Of a stretch of DNA of 64,000 bases, positions 50,558 through 58,529 are shown one piece after another. Every line of letters begins with the position of its first letter. Position 1 is the stretch's first letter. The stretch is from Epilithonimonas bovis DSM 19482 (GTDB lineage Bacteria > Bacteroidota > Bacteroidia > Flavobacteriales > Weeksellaceae). Where the stretch lies: NCBI RefSeq assembly GCF_900108115.1, contig NZ_FTPU01000008.1:1-64000 (forward strand). The letters are read 5' to 3'. The notes under the pieces are model-generated. The model did no database searches and was not told where the DNA came from. It saw only the letters and a list, made by a program, of their open reading frames with translations. The position numbers were made by a program, and so were the translations under genes.

Positions 50558-52998
50558 TGATAAAGAATTGGCTCAAAATAGCATTCATCAATTACCGAAA
50601 AAATTGGCTTTCCACAATCATCAATATTTTGGGATTAAGTGTTGGTCTGTGTGTTTTCCTGTTGATATTTATTCATTGGCAAGATGAGAAATCTTACGAA
50701 CAATGGATTCCGAATAAGGAAAATATCTATCTTGTAGAGACAAAGAATGCCTCATTTGGATTTATGCTTACATCCAGCTATCCGCAATTGTCAGTTTCTA
50801 CAGAAAAGTTTTCCGAAATCGAAAGTTTTGCGGTCAATAATACCTGGAATGATTATAAGATCAGGTTAATGTTTGGTAATAATTCTGTTTTTACGAGCAA
50901 TGCAAGAGTTTCGGATAATTTTTTTGAGTTTTTCCCTTTTGAGAAAATCGCAGGAGATTTTAAGAATGCAGTCAATGGGGATGGTAAAATTGCTATCTCA
51001 GAAGAAACAGCAAAAACGCTTTTTGGAGACGATTATAAAAATTGTATCGGAAAAGAATTGAAATTGGACGATTCTCAAAACAAATCCTATTTCGTGACCG
51101 CTGTTTATAAGTTACCTGTAACAAATACCGCTTTTAGACCCGGTTTCGTGATGAAGCATCCTAATTTTTTGAAAGAAAATGATCAGGATAAACAATGGAT
51201 GAATTATAGCTATGTCGGTTATTATAAAATAAAGCCAGGCACAGATATCCATAATCTTGAGAGAAAATTGTCGGACTTGCTCTGGGAAAACGAAAAAATT
51301 GCGATGAAACAATGGGGAGAGACTATTGATGAAAAAAATAAATCTCAGGTTTTTCTTACGCCAATGGGTAAAATGAAATTAGATGCAAAAAGCGAAGGTG
51401 TAGAAAAAGGCGATAAAAAATCGATCATGATTTTACTAAGTTTATCTGTATTGATTTTGTTGCTGTCAGGAATCAATCTGATTAATCTTAAAACGGCTCA
51501 GGCATCGCAACGGGCAAAAGAAGTTGGCGTAAGAAAGGTGATTGGAAGCACAAAATTAAAACTGGTTTTACAGTTTTTGCTGGAAACTTTTATGATTTGT
51601 TTTGTGGCCTACATTGTAGCTTTCGCAATGGTTGAGCTCCTGCTTCCATCTTATAACAAATTCCTTGGTAAAGATATCAAACTCAATAACGCCAGTCTTT
51701 TCATTTATACAGGATTGTTACTTGTTATTTTTTCATTGATTTCCGGCTTGATTCCGGCACTTTATCTCTCGAATTTCAAACCCATTAATACGCTGAAAGG
51801 TAATTTTGCGAGAAGTAAAAATGGTGTGTGGTTAAGGAATTCTATTTTGACTTTGCAACTGATTATCTCATCATTTTTCATCATTTGCTCATTAATTATT
51901 CATAGTCAGGTCAAATATATGATGAACAAGGATTTGGGTTTCAAGGGTGATCAGGTGGTAAGAATTCAATTCAAAAAAACAGATTGGCAAAACGATTACA
52001 ATTCAAAAAAATACCTTCGGTTAAAAAATGAAGTCTCCAAAATTACCGGCGTAGAAGATATTACCAGTTCTGTATTCAAAATTGGCGACGGCCTTATGAA
52101 CGCTTCATCAGTGAAAAACGCTGCTGATACAACAAAAAATATCAATTCAGTTGGTGTTGGCGGTGTAGATTATAATTTTTTCAAATTTTATAAAATGAAA
52201 TTTGTTGCCGGCAGAGATCTAGATTTGAAACATGCTTCTGACACAATTTCCGGAACCATTGCCAATGAAACATTTGTAAAAAAGATGGGTTGGAATCCTC
52301 AGCAGGCTTTAGGAAAAGAAGTTTTGCCGGGATGGGAACAAAAAAACAGAAAGTACAAGATCCTGGGTGTTGTCAAAGATTTCTATATCACAGGTGTTGA
52401 TAAACCTGTAGACCCAATCCTAATGTTCAACTATGACAGAAACTGGGTGAAAAATAATATGGGAAACCTACAGATAAAAATCTCAGGCAATGATATCAAC
52501 GGAACTCTGGAACGTATCAAAGAATTTTGGATGACAAAAGCAGAACCGGGTTATCCTTATGATTTTGAATTTATAGATAAACAGTTCGCAAAAACATACC
52601 AAAAATTCCAGAAACAGCAGACATTGTTCACAACTTTAAATATCGTGGTTTTGGTCATTGCATTGTTAGGGTTATTCGCTTTGTCATCATTATTAATTGA
52701 ACAAAAACTAAAAGACGTTGCCATCAAAAAAACTTTAGGCGCAGATGAAAAAACCATAGTATGGGATTTGACCAAGAGATTTTTACTGATTTGTGTAATT
52801 GCCGTTTTCATCAGTATCCCGTTCGGTTATTATGCAATGAACGAATGGCTCAAAGATTTCGCTTACAGGATCGATATGCCGGTTTGGCCTTACGTTTTGA
52901 GTTTGTTTTTGTTATTGATTTTAACCTTCGTTGTCGTGAGTTTCAAAGCTTATCGCGCCACCAAAATCAATCTTGTGAAATATTTGAAATATGAGTAA
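50557..52998 (+). CDS. FtsX/MacB-type ABC permease, second paralogue
   Basis: An 813-residue permease, clearly a duplicate of the preceding one: same start (MIKNWLKIAFINYRKNWLS), same coupling motifs (AQASQRAKEVGVRKVIGS and IEQKLKDVAIKKTLGAD) and the same C-terminal KINLVKYLKYE. The periplasmic domains are more diverged than the membrane segments, so the two may form a heterodimer or handle different cargo. It is fourth in the operon. A 14-bp perfect inverted repeat directly before the ATG could reduce its translation relative to the first permease. Confidence 0.93.
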   Translation: MIKNWLKIAFINYRKNWLSTIINILGLSVGLCVFLLIFIHWQDEKSYEQWIPNKENIYLVETKNASFGFMLTSSYPQLSVSTEKFSEIESFAVNNTWNDYKIRLMFGNNSVFTSNARVSDNFFEFFPFEKIAGDFKNAVNGDGKIAISEETAKTLFGDDYKNCIGKELKLDDSQNKSYFVTAVYKLPVTNTAFRPGFVMKHPNFLKENDQDKQWMNYSYVGYYKIKPGTDIHNLERKLSDLLWENEKIAMKQWGETIDEKNKSQVFLTPMGKMKLDAKSEGVEKGDKKSIMILLSLSVLILLLSGINLINLKTAQASQRAKEVGVRKVIGSTKLKLVLQFLLETFMICFVAYIVAFAMVELLLPSYNKFLGKDIKLNNASLFIYTGLLLVIFSLISGLIPALYLSNFKPINTLKGNFARSKNGVWLRNSILTLQLIISSFFIICSLIIHSQVKYMMNKDLGFKGDQVVRIQFKKTDWQNDYNSKKYLRLKNEVSKITGVEDITSSVFKIGDGLMNASSVKNAADTTKNINSVGVGGVDYNFFKFYKMKFVAGRDLDLKHASDTISGTIANETFVKKMGWNPQQALGKEVLPGWEQKNRKYKILGVVKDFYITGVDKPVDPILMFNYDRNWVKNNMGNLQIKISGNDINGTLERIKEFWMTKAEPGYPYDFEFIDKQFAKTYQKFQKQQTLFTTLNIVVLVIALLGLFALSSLLIEQKLKDVAIKKTLGADEKTIVWDLTKRFLLICVIAVFISIPFGYYAMNEWLKDFAYRIDMPVWPYVLSLFLLLILTFVVVSFKAYRATKINLVKYLKYE

Positions 52999-53015
52999 GC
53001 TGGGAGCTGGGTGAA

Positions 53016-53079
53016 GGAAGCTGGAAGGTTTGCAATTCGGAAATTATTTAAAATATAATATTAAAATCTTCCAACTTCC
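53016..53079. repeat. GGAAGCTGGAAG-type hairpin before the TolC gene
   Basis: GGAAGCTGGAAG (53016-53027) pairs over 12 bp, with one G-U, with CTTCCAACTTCC (53068-53079). It lies between the permease stop and the ATG at 53111, where a longer open frame would otherwise extend. Confidence 0.6.
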
Positions 53080-53110
53080 CACATCCATCATCCAAACAAA
53101 ATTCAAAAAA

Positions 53111-54397
53111 ATGAAAAACCTCTTTTTTATATTATTCATCAATCTTCTCCCGGCTCAGCAAAGTTGGACACTCAAAGATTGTCTGGATTATGCTTCCGCC
53201 AATCATCCGCTAATTAAACAATCTGCAGTTAATATTCAGAAAAACGACAGGCAGATTTCTGCGTCCAAAGGCATGTTGCTGCCATTAGTAGACGCTGGTG
53301 TGAGCCACAATTACGGATTTGGGTCGTCTATCAATCAAAATACCAATCAGCGGGAAGCGATTAACACGCAATACGACCAGATTTATGCACAGGCCAACTG
53401 GGAACTGATGAACTGGAAAAATTATCTTAATATTTCTTTGTCCAAAATCAATAAAGAAAGTTCGACTTACAAGATGAAGCAGGCTCAAAATGAGGTGAAA
53501 CTGAATGTCATCCAGATGTTTTTCACTTATCAGAATGCCAAAAGTTGGTTAGATGTCCTGGAAACGCAGCTTTCTGGAATCGAAGACCAAATCAAACGCA
53601 CTGAGAAAGAAGTAGAAATCGGGAATCGTCCGAAAAGTGATATCTATGACATCAAAGCCAATCTTGGGACGATGCAGGAACAATGGGTTTCGGCAAAAAA
53701 TTCACGAGACCTTTCCAAAATCAACCTTCTTAATGCACTGGCGATTACAAAAGATACTTTGGATTTTACAATGACCGAGGAAAATTTGGGGAGCTCAAAT
53801 TTCAATGATGCTAATTTCATCCAAAATCTTTTGGAGAAAAATCCCGCTTATCAAACGACTTTGGCAGAAATCAAAGCCAGGCAAAAATCTGTGGAGGTGG
53901 CAAAATCCGGCTATTTGCCCACGCTTAATGGCGCTTACACCTGGTCCAGTTTTTATAATAAAATTATAGGCGAGCCGGCGACTGCTTTTTCAGAGCAAAT
54001 CAAGGCGAACAAAAACCAACAATTATCTTTCGGGCTCAATATCCCCGTTTTTAACAAATTGCAGGTTAAAAATAATGTGGAGCTGGCCAGGCTGGATGTC
54101 ATTAATTCCAACTACGACAAAGATATTGTCATTAATAATCTGACGCAAAGCATCCAATCGATAAAAGCGCAGTTCCAGAACGCGGAAGAGAAATACAATC
54201 TTCTGCAGGCTAATTTTGAAAACCAAAAACTGTCATTCCAAAAATCAGAAGAAAAATACAAAGAAGGGTTAATGGACGCTTATACCTTTTTTGTCGTTAG
54301 AAATGGTTGGTTACAAGCAAATTATAACCTAATCAACAGCAAAAATGACCTTATCCAACAAACCGAATTACTCAAAGTATTTGAGGCCGGGCTTTAA
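53111..54397 (+). CDS. TolC-family outer-membrane channel
   Basis: A 428-residue outer-membrane efflux protein when started at 53111, where a normal signal peptide begins (MKNLFFILFINLLPAQQ); the 27 upstream codons lie in a repeat hairpin. The mature start SWTLKDCLDYASANHPLIKQ is the classic TolC/OEP entry. Long helical stretches alternate with VDAGVSHNYGFG and LSFGLNIPVFN strand segments, giving two OEP repeats. It is the exit duct of the exporter and the last gene of the operon; a terminator follows. Confidence 0.93.
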   Translation: MKNLFFILFINLLPAQQSWTLKDCLDYASANHPLIKQSAVNIQKNDRQISASKGMLLPLVDAGVSHNYGFGSSINQNTNQREAINTQYDQIYAQANWELMNWKNYLNISLSKINKESSTYKMKQAQNEVKLNVIQMFFTYQNAKSWLDVLETQLSGIEDQIKRTEKEVEIGNRPKSDIYDIKANLGTMQEQWVSAKNSRDLSKINLLNALAITKDTLDFTMTEENLGSSNFNDANFIQNLLEKNPAYQTTLAEIKARQKSVEVAKSGYLPTLNGAYTWSSFYNKIIGEPATAFSEQIKANKNQQLSFGLNIPVFNKLQVKNNVELARLDVINSNYDKDIVINNLTQSIQSIKAQFQNAEEKYNLLQANFENQKLSFQKSEEKYKEGLMDAYTFFVVRNGWLQANYNLINSKNDLIQQTELLKVFEAGL

Positions 54398-54423
54398 CAT
54401 TCATTCAATATTATAGTTTCTCA

Positions 54424-54460
54424 GATCCCTCCGGCGTATAGTATTCGGGGGGATTTTTTG
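54424..54460 (+). terminator. Intrinsic terminator of the exporter operon
   Basis: GATCCCTCCG (54424-54433) pairs with CGGGGGGATT (54446-54455, one G-T), followed by a T-run. Confidence 0.75.
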
Positions 54461-54509
54461 TTAGAAGTATTTTTTATTTGGGCGCCTTTATCCGTCCTCC
54501 ACTCCCGCT

Positions 54510-54563
54510 GTCATTGCGAACGAAGTGAAGCAATCTGTAGAACTTTTTTGCAATCGCAATGAC
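54510..54563. repeat. GTCATTGCGA palindromic repeat
   Basis: GTCATTGCGA (54510-54519) and its perfect inverse (54554-54563) enclose a GAAGTGAAGCAATCT segment. This resembles the dispersed GTCATTGCGAG repeats known from Bacteroidota intergenic DNA. Confidence 0.7.
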
Positions 54564-54625
54564 GAGCTCCGTTCAGGCCGGGGCGCAGCTTCAGTACAAA
54601 ACACGATTTGTAATAGAACAAGGCT

Positions 54626-54698
54626 TTGTCATTCCTTAGGAAACCTAACCGAGCGGTGGCGAAGTCAGTCTAAGCTGTAGCTTCCTATGTAATGACAA
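54626..54698. repeat. Second GTCATT-type palindromic repeat
   Basis: TTGTCATT (54626-54633) and AATGACAA (54691-54698) are perfect inverse copies, with TTCCT/AGGAA segments inside. It is related to the element at 54510-54563 by its GTCATT ends. Confidence 0.6.
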
Positions 54699-54721
54699 CA
54701 TAATTTTTCTGATTTTGTTTC

Positions 54722-54800
54722 TCTTTGCGGACTTTTACGCCTTTGCGCATCTTAAAAATATTTTCAATACAGATAAAAAAATCTTTGCGTTCTTTGCGTT
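54722..54800. repeat. CTTTGCG repeat block
   Basis: Four CTTTGCG copies occur at about 54723, 54741, 54783 and 54792, as CTTTGCGG, CTTTGCGC, CTTTGCGT and CTTTGCGT. The word also forms the ends of the element at 42751-42879. Confidence 0.6.
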
Positions 54801-54906
54801 TAAAATAGAATTCTCAATTAACTTATTTTCGAAAAAACAACTTTTCTGATTTTAAATTTTTACGCAACTTTGCTTCCCTTTCAATAGGAAAAATTTTAAA
54901 CTACAG

Positions 54907-54957
54907 ATGAAACGTCAAGGCGTTCCATCTGATCCTGAAGAAAATTATCACAGATGA
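54907..54957 (+). CDS. Possible 16-codon upstream ORF coupled to topB
   Basis: ATG at 54907 opens MKRQGVPSDPEENYHR and stops at TGA 54955-54957, overlapping the topB ATG (54954-54956) as ATGA. An 11-bp direct repeat ACAGATGAAAC surrounds both start codons. A hairpin CAGATGAAACG/CGTTCCATCTG (54904-54931, one mismatch) covers the upstream start. Expression is not shown. Confidence 0.35.
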   Translation: MKRQGVPSDPEENYHR

Positions 54958-57056
54958 AACTTTGTATTGCCGAAAAACCCAGCGTTGCCCGTGATATTGC
55001 AAAAGTTTTGGGTGCCACGATGCCCAAAAGCGGTTATATGGAGGGGAATGGCTATTGCGTCACCTGGACTTTCGGACATCTTTGTACGTTGAAAGAGCCG
55101 CACGATTACGCATCGCATTATAAATCCTGGGACCTGATTTTTTTACCGATTATTCCCAAACAATTCGGAATCAAACTGATCGATAACAACGGTGTAGAGA
55201 AACAGTTCAATACCATAGCAAAACTAGTCAGCGAATGTGATGAGGTCATCAATTGTGGTGATGCCGGGCAAGAAGGAGAGTTGATTCAGCGTTGGGTTTT
55301 GCAGAAAGCCAAATGCGATAAACCAATGAAACGTCTATGGATTTCATCCCTGACAGAAGATGCCATCAAAGAAGGTTTCGAAAACCTGAAACCCGCTGAT
55401 GATTATAAAAACCTTTATTTGGCGGGTAATGCAAGAGCCATTGGAGATTGGCTTTTAGGCATTAATGCAACGAGATTATTCACAAAAAAATTTGGTGGAA
55501 ACAAAGGTGTTTTATCGATTGGGCGCGTTCAGACGCCAACTTTGGCGATGCTTGTTCAGCGTCAGAAAGAGATTGATGCTTTTACACAGGAAGAATATTG
55601 GGAACTGAAAACCAAATATCGGGAAGTGCTTTTCAGTGCTTCAATTGACCGGTTAAAATCTCTGGAAAAAGCAGAAAAAGGCTTAGAATATCTCAAAAAA
55701 AATCAATTCGAGATTGTCTCTTTCGAAATCAAAGAAGGAAAAGAAAAAAATCCTAGATTGTTCGATTTGACCGGACTTCAGGTGGAAGCGAATAAAAAAT
55801 ATGGTTATTCTGCCGAAAAAACGTTGAGTTATATACAAAGTCTTTACGAGAAAAAATATACGACATACCCGAGGGTTGATACGACTTATTTATCCGAAAA
55901 TCTTTATCCGAAAATTTCCGGGATCCTTAGAAGTATGACCATTTATTCGGAGTTTACAGCACCGTTGCTGACGCAGCCGATTCCGAAAACAAAAGCAGTA
56001 TTTGATGATACCAAAGTAACCGACCACCACGCGATTATTCCAACCGAGATTCCGCCTTCATCTAATCTTAGTAGAGAAGAGAAGTTGGTTTATGATTTGG
56101 TAGCGAGACGGTTCATCGCAGTTTTTTACCCTGAATGTAAAATTTCAAATACTTTGGTGGAAGGTCAGGTGGGCACGATTCCTTTCAAAGCTTCGGGGAA
56201 ACAGATTCTGGAACCGGGCTGGCGAATTATTTATGCCAAAGACAAAAAAGACCAATCGGAGAAAGACGAAAAAGATAAGGACGAGGAACAAACTATTCCT
56301 GAATTCGTTGTTGGGGAAAAAGGCGATCACGAACCTTTGATTCATCAGGGGAAAACCTCGCCGCCAAAACCTTATACCGAAGCAACTTTGCTGAGAGCAA
56401 TGGAAACTGCAGGGAAACAGGTGGAGGATGAAGAATTACGAGAAATGTTGAAAAATAACGGCATAGGAAGGCCATCAACCCGGGCCAACATCATCGAAAC
56501 CTTGTTTAGAAGGAAATATATCGAGAAGAAAAGAAAAAACCTCATCGCCACACAAACCGGAATCGAGCTGATTGATACGATTGAAGATGAACTTCTCAAA
56601 AGCCCGGAACTGACCGGCGAATGGGAATCTAAGCTTAGAAAGATTGAAAAAGGTGAGTACGAAGCCAATCTGTTCAAAGAAGAACTGATAGAAATGGTCA
56701 CAACTTTAACCCAAAAAGTGATCAACGGCAAAGCGAAAGTCATTAATTTCGAGGAAGAAAAGCCCGCTCCGAAAGAAAAAAAACCAGGAGAAAAAACCGA
56801 AATCATCTGGGAGGAAACTGGGTGCCCAAAGTGTAAAACCAATAACTTGATGAAAGGTAAAACGGCCATTGGCTGTTCGGATTATAAGGGTTGTGGTTTC
56901 AAAGCCCCGTTTGAGATATTTGGAAAAAAACTGTCAGATAAGCAGCTTCAGGATTTGATTTTAAAAAGCAAAACCTCTAAACTGAAAGGCTTTACCGGCG
57001 ACAGGGAAGAAGGTGTTTTGATATTGAATGACGACTTTTCTATCGGTTTCAAATGA
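54954..57056 (+). CDS. topB: DNA topoisomerase III
   Basis: A 700-residue type IA topoisomerase that relaxes and decatenates DNA through a 5'-phosphotyrosine. The TOPRIM domain has IAEKPSVARDIAKVLGA and the acidic NCGDAGQEGELI; the active Tyr lies in YTTYPRVDTTYL; further marks are GRVQTPTLAML and NGIGRPSTRANIIETL. The C-terminal region has a four-Cys zinc finger (CPKCK and GCSDYKGC). A Lys/Asp/Glu-rich insertion at about residues 425-445 is unusual but looks like a linker. It is monocistronic, with a leader that may control translation. Confidence 0.95.
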   Translation: MKLCIAEKPSVARDIAKVLGATMPKSGYMEGNGYCVTWTFGHLCTLKEPHDYASHYKSWDLIFLPIIPKQFGIKLIDNNGVEKQFNTIAKLVSECDEVINCGDAGQEGELIQRWVLQKAKCDKPMKRLWISSLTEDAIKEGFENLKPADDYKNLYLAGNARAIGDWLLGINATRLFTKKFGGNKGVLSIGRVQTPTLAMLVQRQKEIDAFTQEEYWELKTKYREVLFSASIDRLKSLEKAEKGLEYLKKNQFEIVSFEIKEGKEKNPRLFDLTGLQVEANKKYGYSAEKTLSYIQSLYEKKYTTYPRVDTTYLSENLYPKISGILRSMTIYSEFTAPLLTQPIPKTKAVFDDTKVTDHHAIIPTEIPPSSNLSREEKLVYDLVARRFIAVFYPECKISNTLVEGQVGTIPFKASGKQILEPGWRIIYAKDKKDQSEKDEKDKDEEQTIPEFVVGEKGDHEPLIHQGKTSPPKPYTEATLLRAMETAGKQVEDEELREMLKNNGIGRPSTRANIIETLFRRKYIEKKRKNLIATQTGIELIDTIEDELLKSPELTGEWESKLRKIEKGEYEANLFKEELIEMVTTLTQKVINGKAKVINFEEEKPAPKEKKPGEKTEIIWEETGCPKCKTNNLMKGKTAIGCSDYKGCGFKAPFEIFGKKLSDKQLQDLILKSKTSKLKGFTGDREEGVLILNDDFSIGFK

Positions 57057-57129
57057 TAACAAGATTAGGAATTTTGCAGATTATGTCTTGGAAATTCCTT
57101 AATTTGCAATGCTAAAAATAATTTAAATA

Positions 57130-58332
57130 ATGATTATTCAACCAAGAACAAGAGGATTTATTTGTTTGACAGCGCATCCGGACGGTGCTCTGCAAGCTGT
57201 TAAAAATCAGATAGAATATGTAAAGTCTAAGGGCAAAATCAAAAACGGCCCAAAAAAAGTTTTGGTCATCGGCGCTTCTACAGGTTTTGGCTTGTCTTCC
57301 AGGATTGCTGCTGCGTTTGGGTCAGATGCTGCAACCATCGGCGTTTTCTTTGAAAAGCCAGCATCTGAAGGTAAAATGGGAACTGCAGGATGGTATAATT
57401 CTGCCGCTTTTGAAAAAGAAGCCCACGCTGCCGGTTTATACGCCAAAAGTATTAATGGCGATGCATTTTCTGACGATATCAAAAGGCAAACCATTGATTT
57501 GATTAAGAAAGATCTGGGTCAGGTTGATTTGGTGGTTTACAGTTTGGCTTCGCCTAGAAGAACGCACCCAAAAACTGGTGTTGCTTATGCCTCTGTTCTT
57601 AAGCCAATCGGCGAACCGTTTACGAATAAAACCGTTGATTTCCATACTGGGGTGGTTTCTGATATTACCATTAGTCCTGTAGAAAATGAAGAAGATATTG
57701 CCAACACAATCGCTGTAATGGGCGGTGAAGACTGGAAATTCTGGATCGAGGATCTTAAAAATGCCGGTGTTTTGGCAGATGGTGTAAAAACGGTGGCTTA
57801 TTCCTATATTGGCCCGGAACTGACTTTCCCGATCTACAGAAACGGAACGATTGGGCAGGCAAAAAATGACCTTGAGAAAACGGTTACTGTCCTTAATGAT
57901 TTGTTGAAGGATTTGCATGGTGTATCTTATGTGTCTGTAAATAAGGCGCTGGTAACGCAGTCCAGTTCGGCGATCCCTGTGGTTCCGTTGTATATTTCCT
58001 TACTATACAAAGTGATGAAAGAAAAAGGGACACACGAGGGAACGATCGAGCAGATGCAAAGATTGTTTGCAGGCAGACTCTATACAGAGAATGGCGAAGT
58101 GCCTTTGGATGCAGATGGCAGAATCCGGATTGATGACTGGGAGATGGCCGAAGATGTGCAGGCAGAAGTGGCGAAATACTGGGACAAAGTGACGACGGAA
58201 ACGCTTCCTGATATCAGTGATATAGAAGGTTACAGAAAAGAATTCTTCAATCTTTTCGGATTTGAAATCGATGGTGTTGACTATAAAAAAGATGCCAACG
58301 AGAATGTGAAAATCCCAAGTATTGAAGCTTAG
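57130..58332 (+). CDS. fabV: Trans-2-enoyl-CoA/ACP reductase FabV
   Basis: A 400-residue NADH-dependent enoyl reductase of fatty acid elongation. The cofactor motif GASTGFGLSSRIAAAFG, the active Tyr-x8-Lys as YRNGTIGQAK, and the overall length fit FabV. FabV enzymes are poorly inhibited by triclosan, so the strain may resist it. Other marks are VYSLASPRRTHPKTG and the C-terminal FEIDGVDY. It stands alone 73 bp after topB and is followed by a terminator. Confidence 0.96.
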   Translation: MIIQPRTRGFICLTAHPDGALQAVKNQIEYVKSKGKIKNGPKKVLVIGASTGFGLSSRIAAAFGSDAATIGVFFEKPASEGKMGTAGWYNSAAFEKEAHAAGLYAKSINGDAFSDDIKRQTIDLIKKDLGQVDLVVYSLASPRRTHPKTGVAYASVLKPIGEPFTNKTVDFHTGVVSDITISPVENEEDIANTIAVMGGEDWKFWIEDLKNAGVLADGVKTVAYSYIGPELTFPIYRNGTIGQAKNDLEKTVTVLNDLLKDLHGVSYVSVNKALVTQSSSAIPVVPLYISLLYKVMKEKGTHEGTIEQMQRLFAGRLYTENGEVPLDADGRIRIDDWEMAEDVQAEVAKYWDKVTTETLPDISDIEGYRKEFFNLFGFEIDGVDYKKDANENVKIPSIEA

Positions 58333-58362
58333 CCTTTTTGGTAAATCCTAATAATAATATTT

Positions 58363-58394
58363 AAAACAGACGCTATGCAGTGTCTGTTTTTTTT
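58363..58394 (+). terminator. Intrinsic terminator after fabV
   Basis: AAAACAGAC (58363-58371) pairs with GTCTGTTTT (58382-58390), followed by a run of T. Confidence 0.75.
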
Positions 58395-58529
58395 CATGCA
58401 AACTTATGATTTTTAATGACCATTGATATCAATTGATTTACAGTTGCAAAACAAACACAATGTTTATGCAAATTTTGCAGTTTCTGTTACTCATTTTCCT
58501 TAATTTTATTCCTTAAAATAAAATTCTTA

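Larger units (their letters stand above)
54398..54953. other. 556-bp repeat-rich intergenic region
   Basis: No protein gene except a possible 16-codon upstream ORF. In order it holds the exporter terminator, two palindromic GTCATT-type repeats (54510-54563 and 54626-54698), a block of CTTTGCG repeats (54722-54800), and the topB leader (from about 54870). A weak -7 box CAACTTTG lies at 54865-54872. Confidence 0.6.

Noticed and set aside
48083-52998. Two permease genes as an assembly duplication
   Set aside because: The copies differ throughout, especially in periplasmic domains, so they are old paralogues.
54398-54953. CRISPR array in the repeat-rich gap
   Set aside because: Repeats are short palindromes of different types without regular spacers, and no cas gene is present.
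56372-56869. 165-codon minus-strand frame inside topB
   Set aside because: It is the mirror of conserved topB codons, with low-complexity Ser/Phe composition typical of antisense shadows.
57436-57918. 160-codon minus-strand frame inside fabV
   Set aside because: It is antisense to intact FabV active-site sequence and has no independent support.
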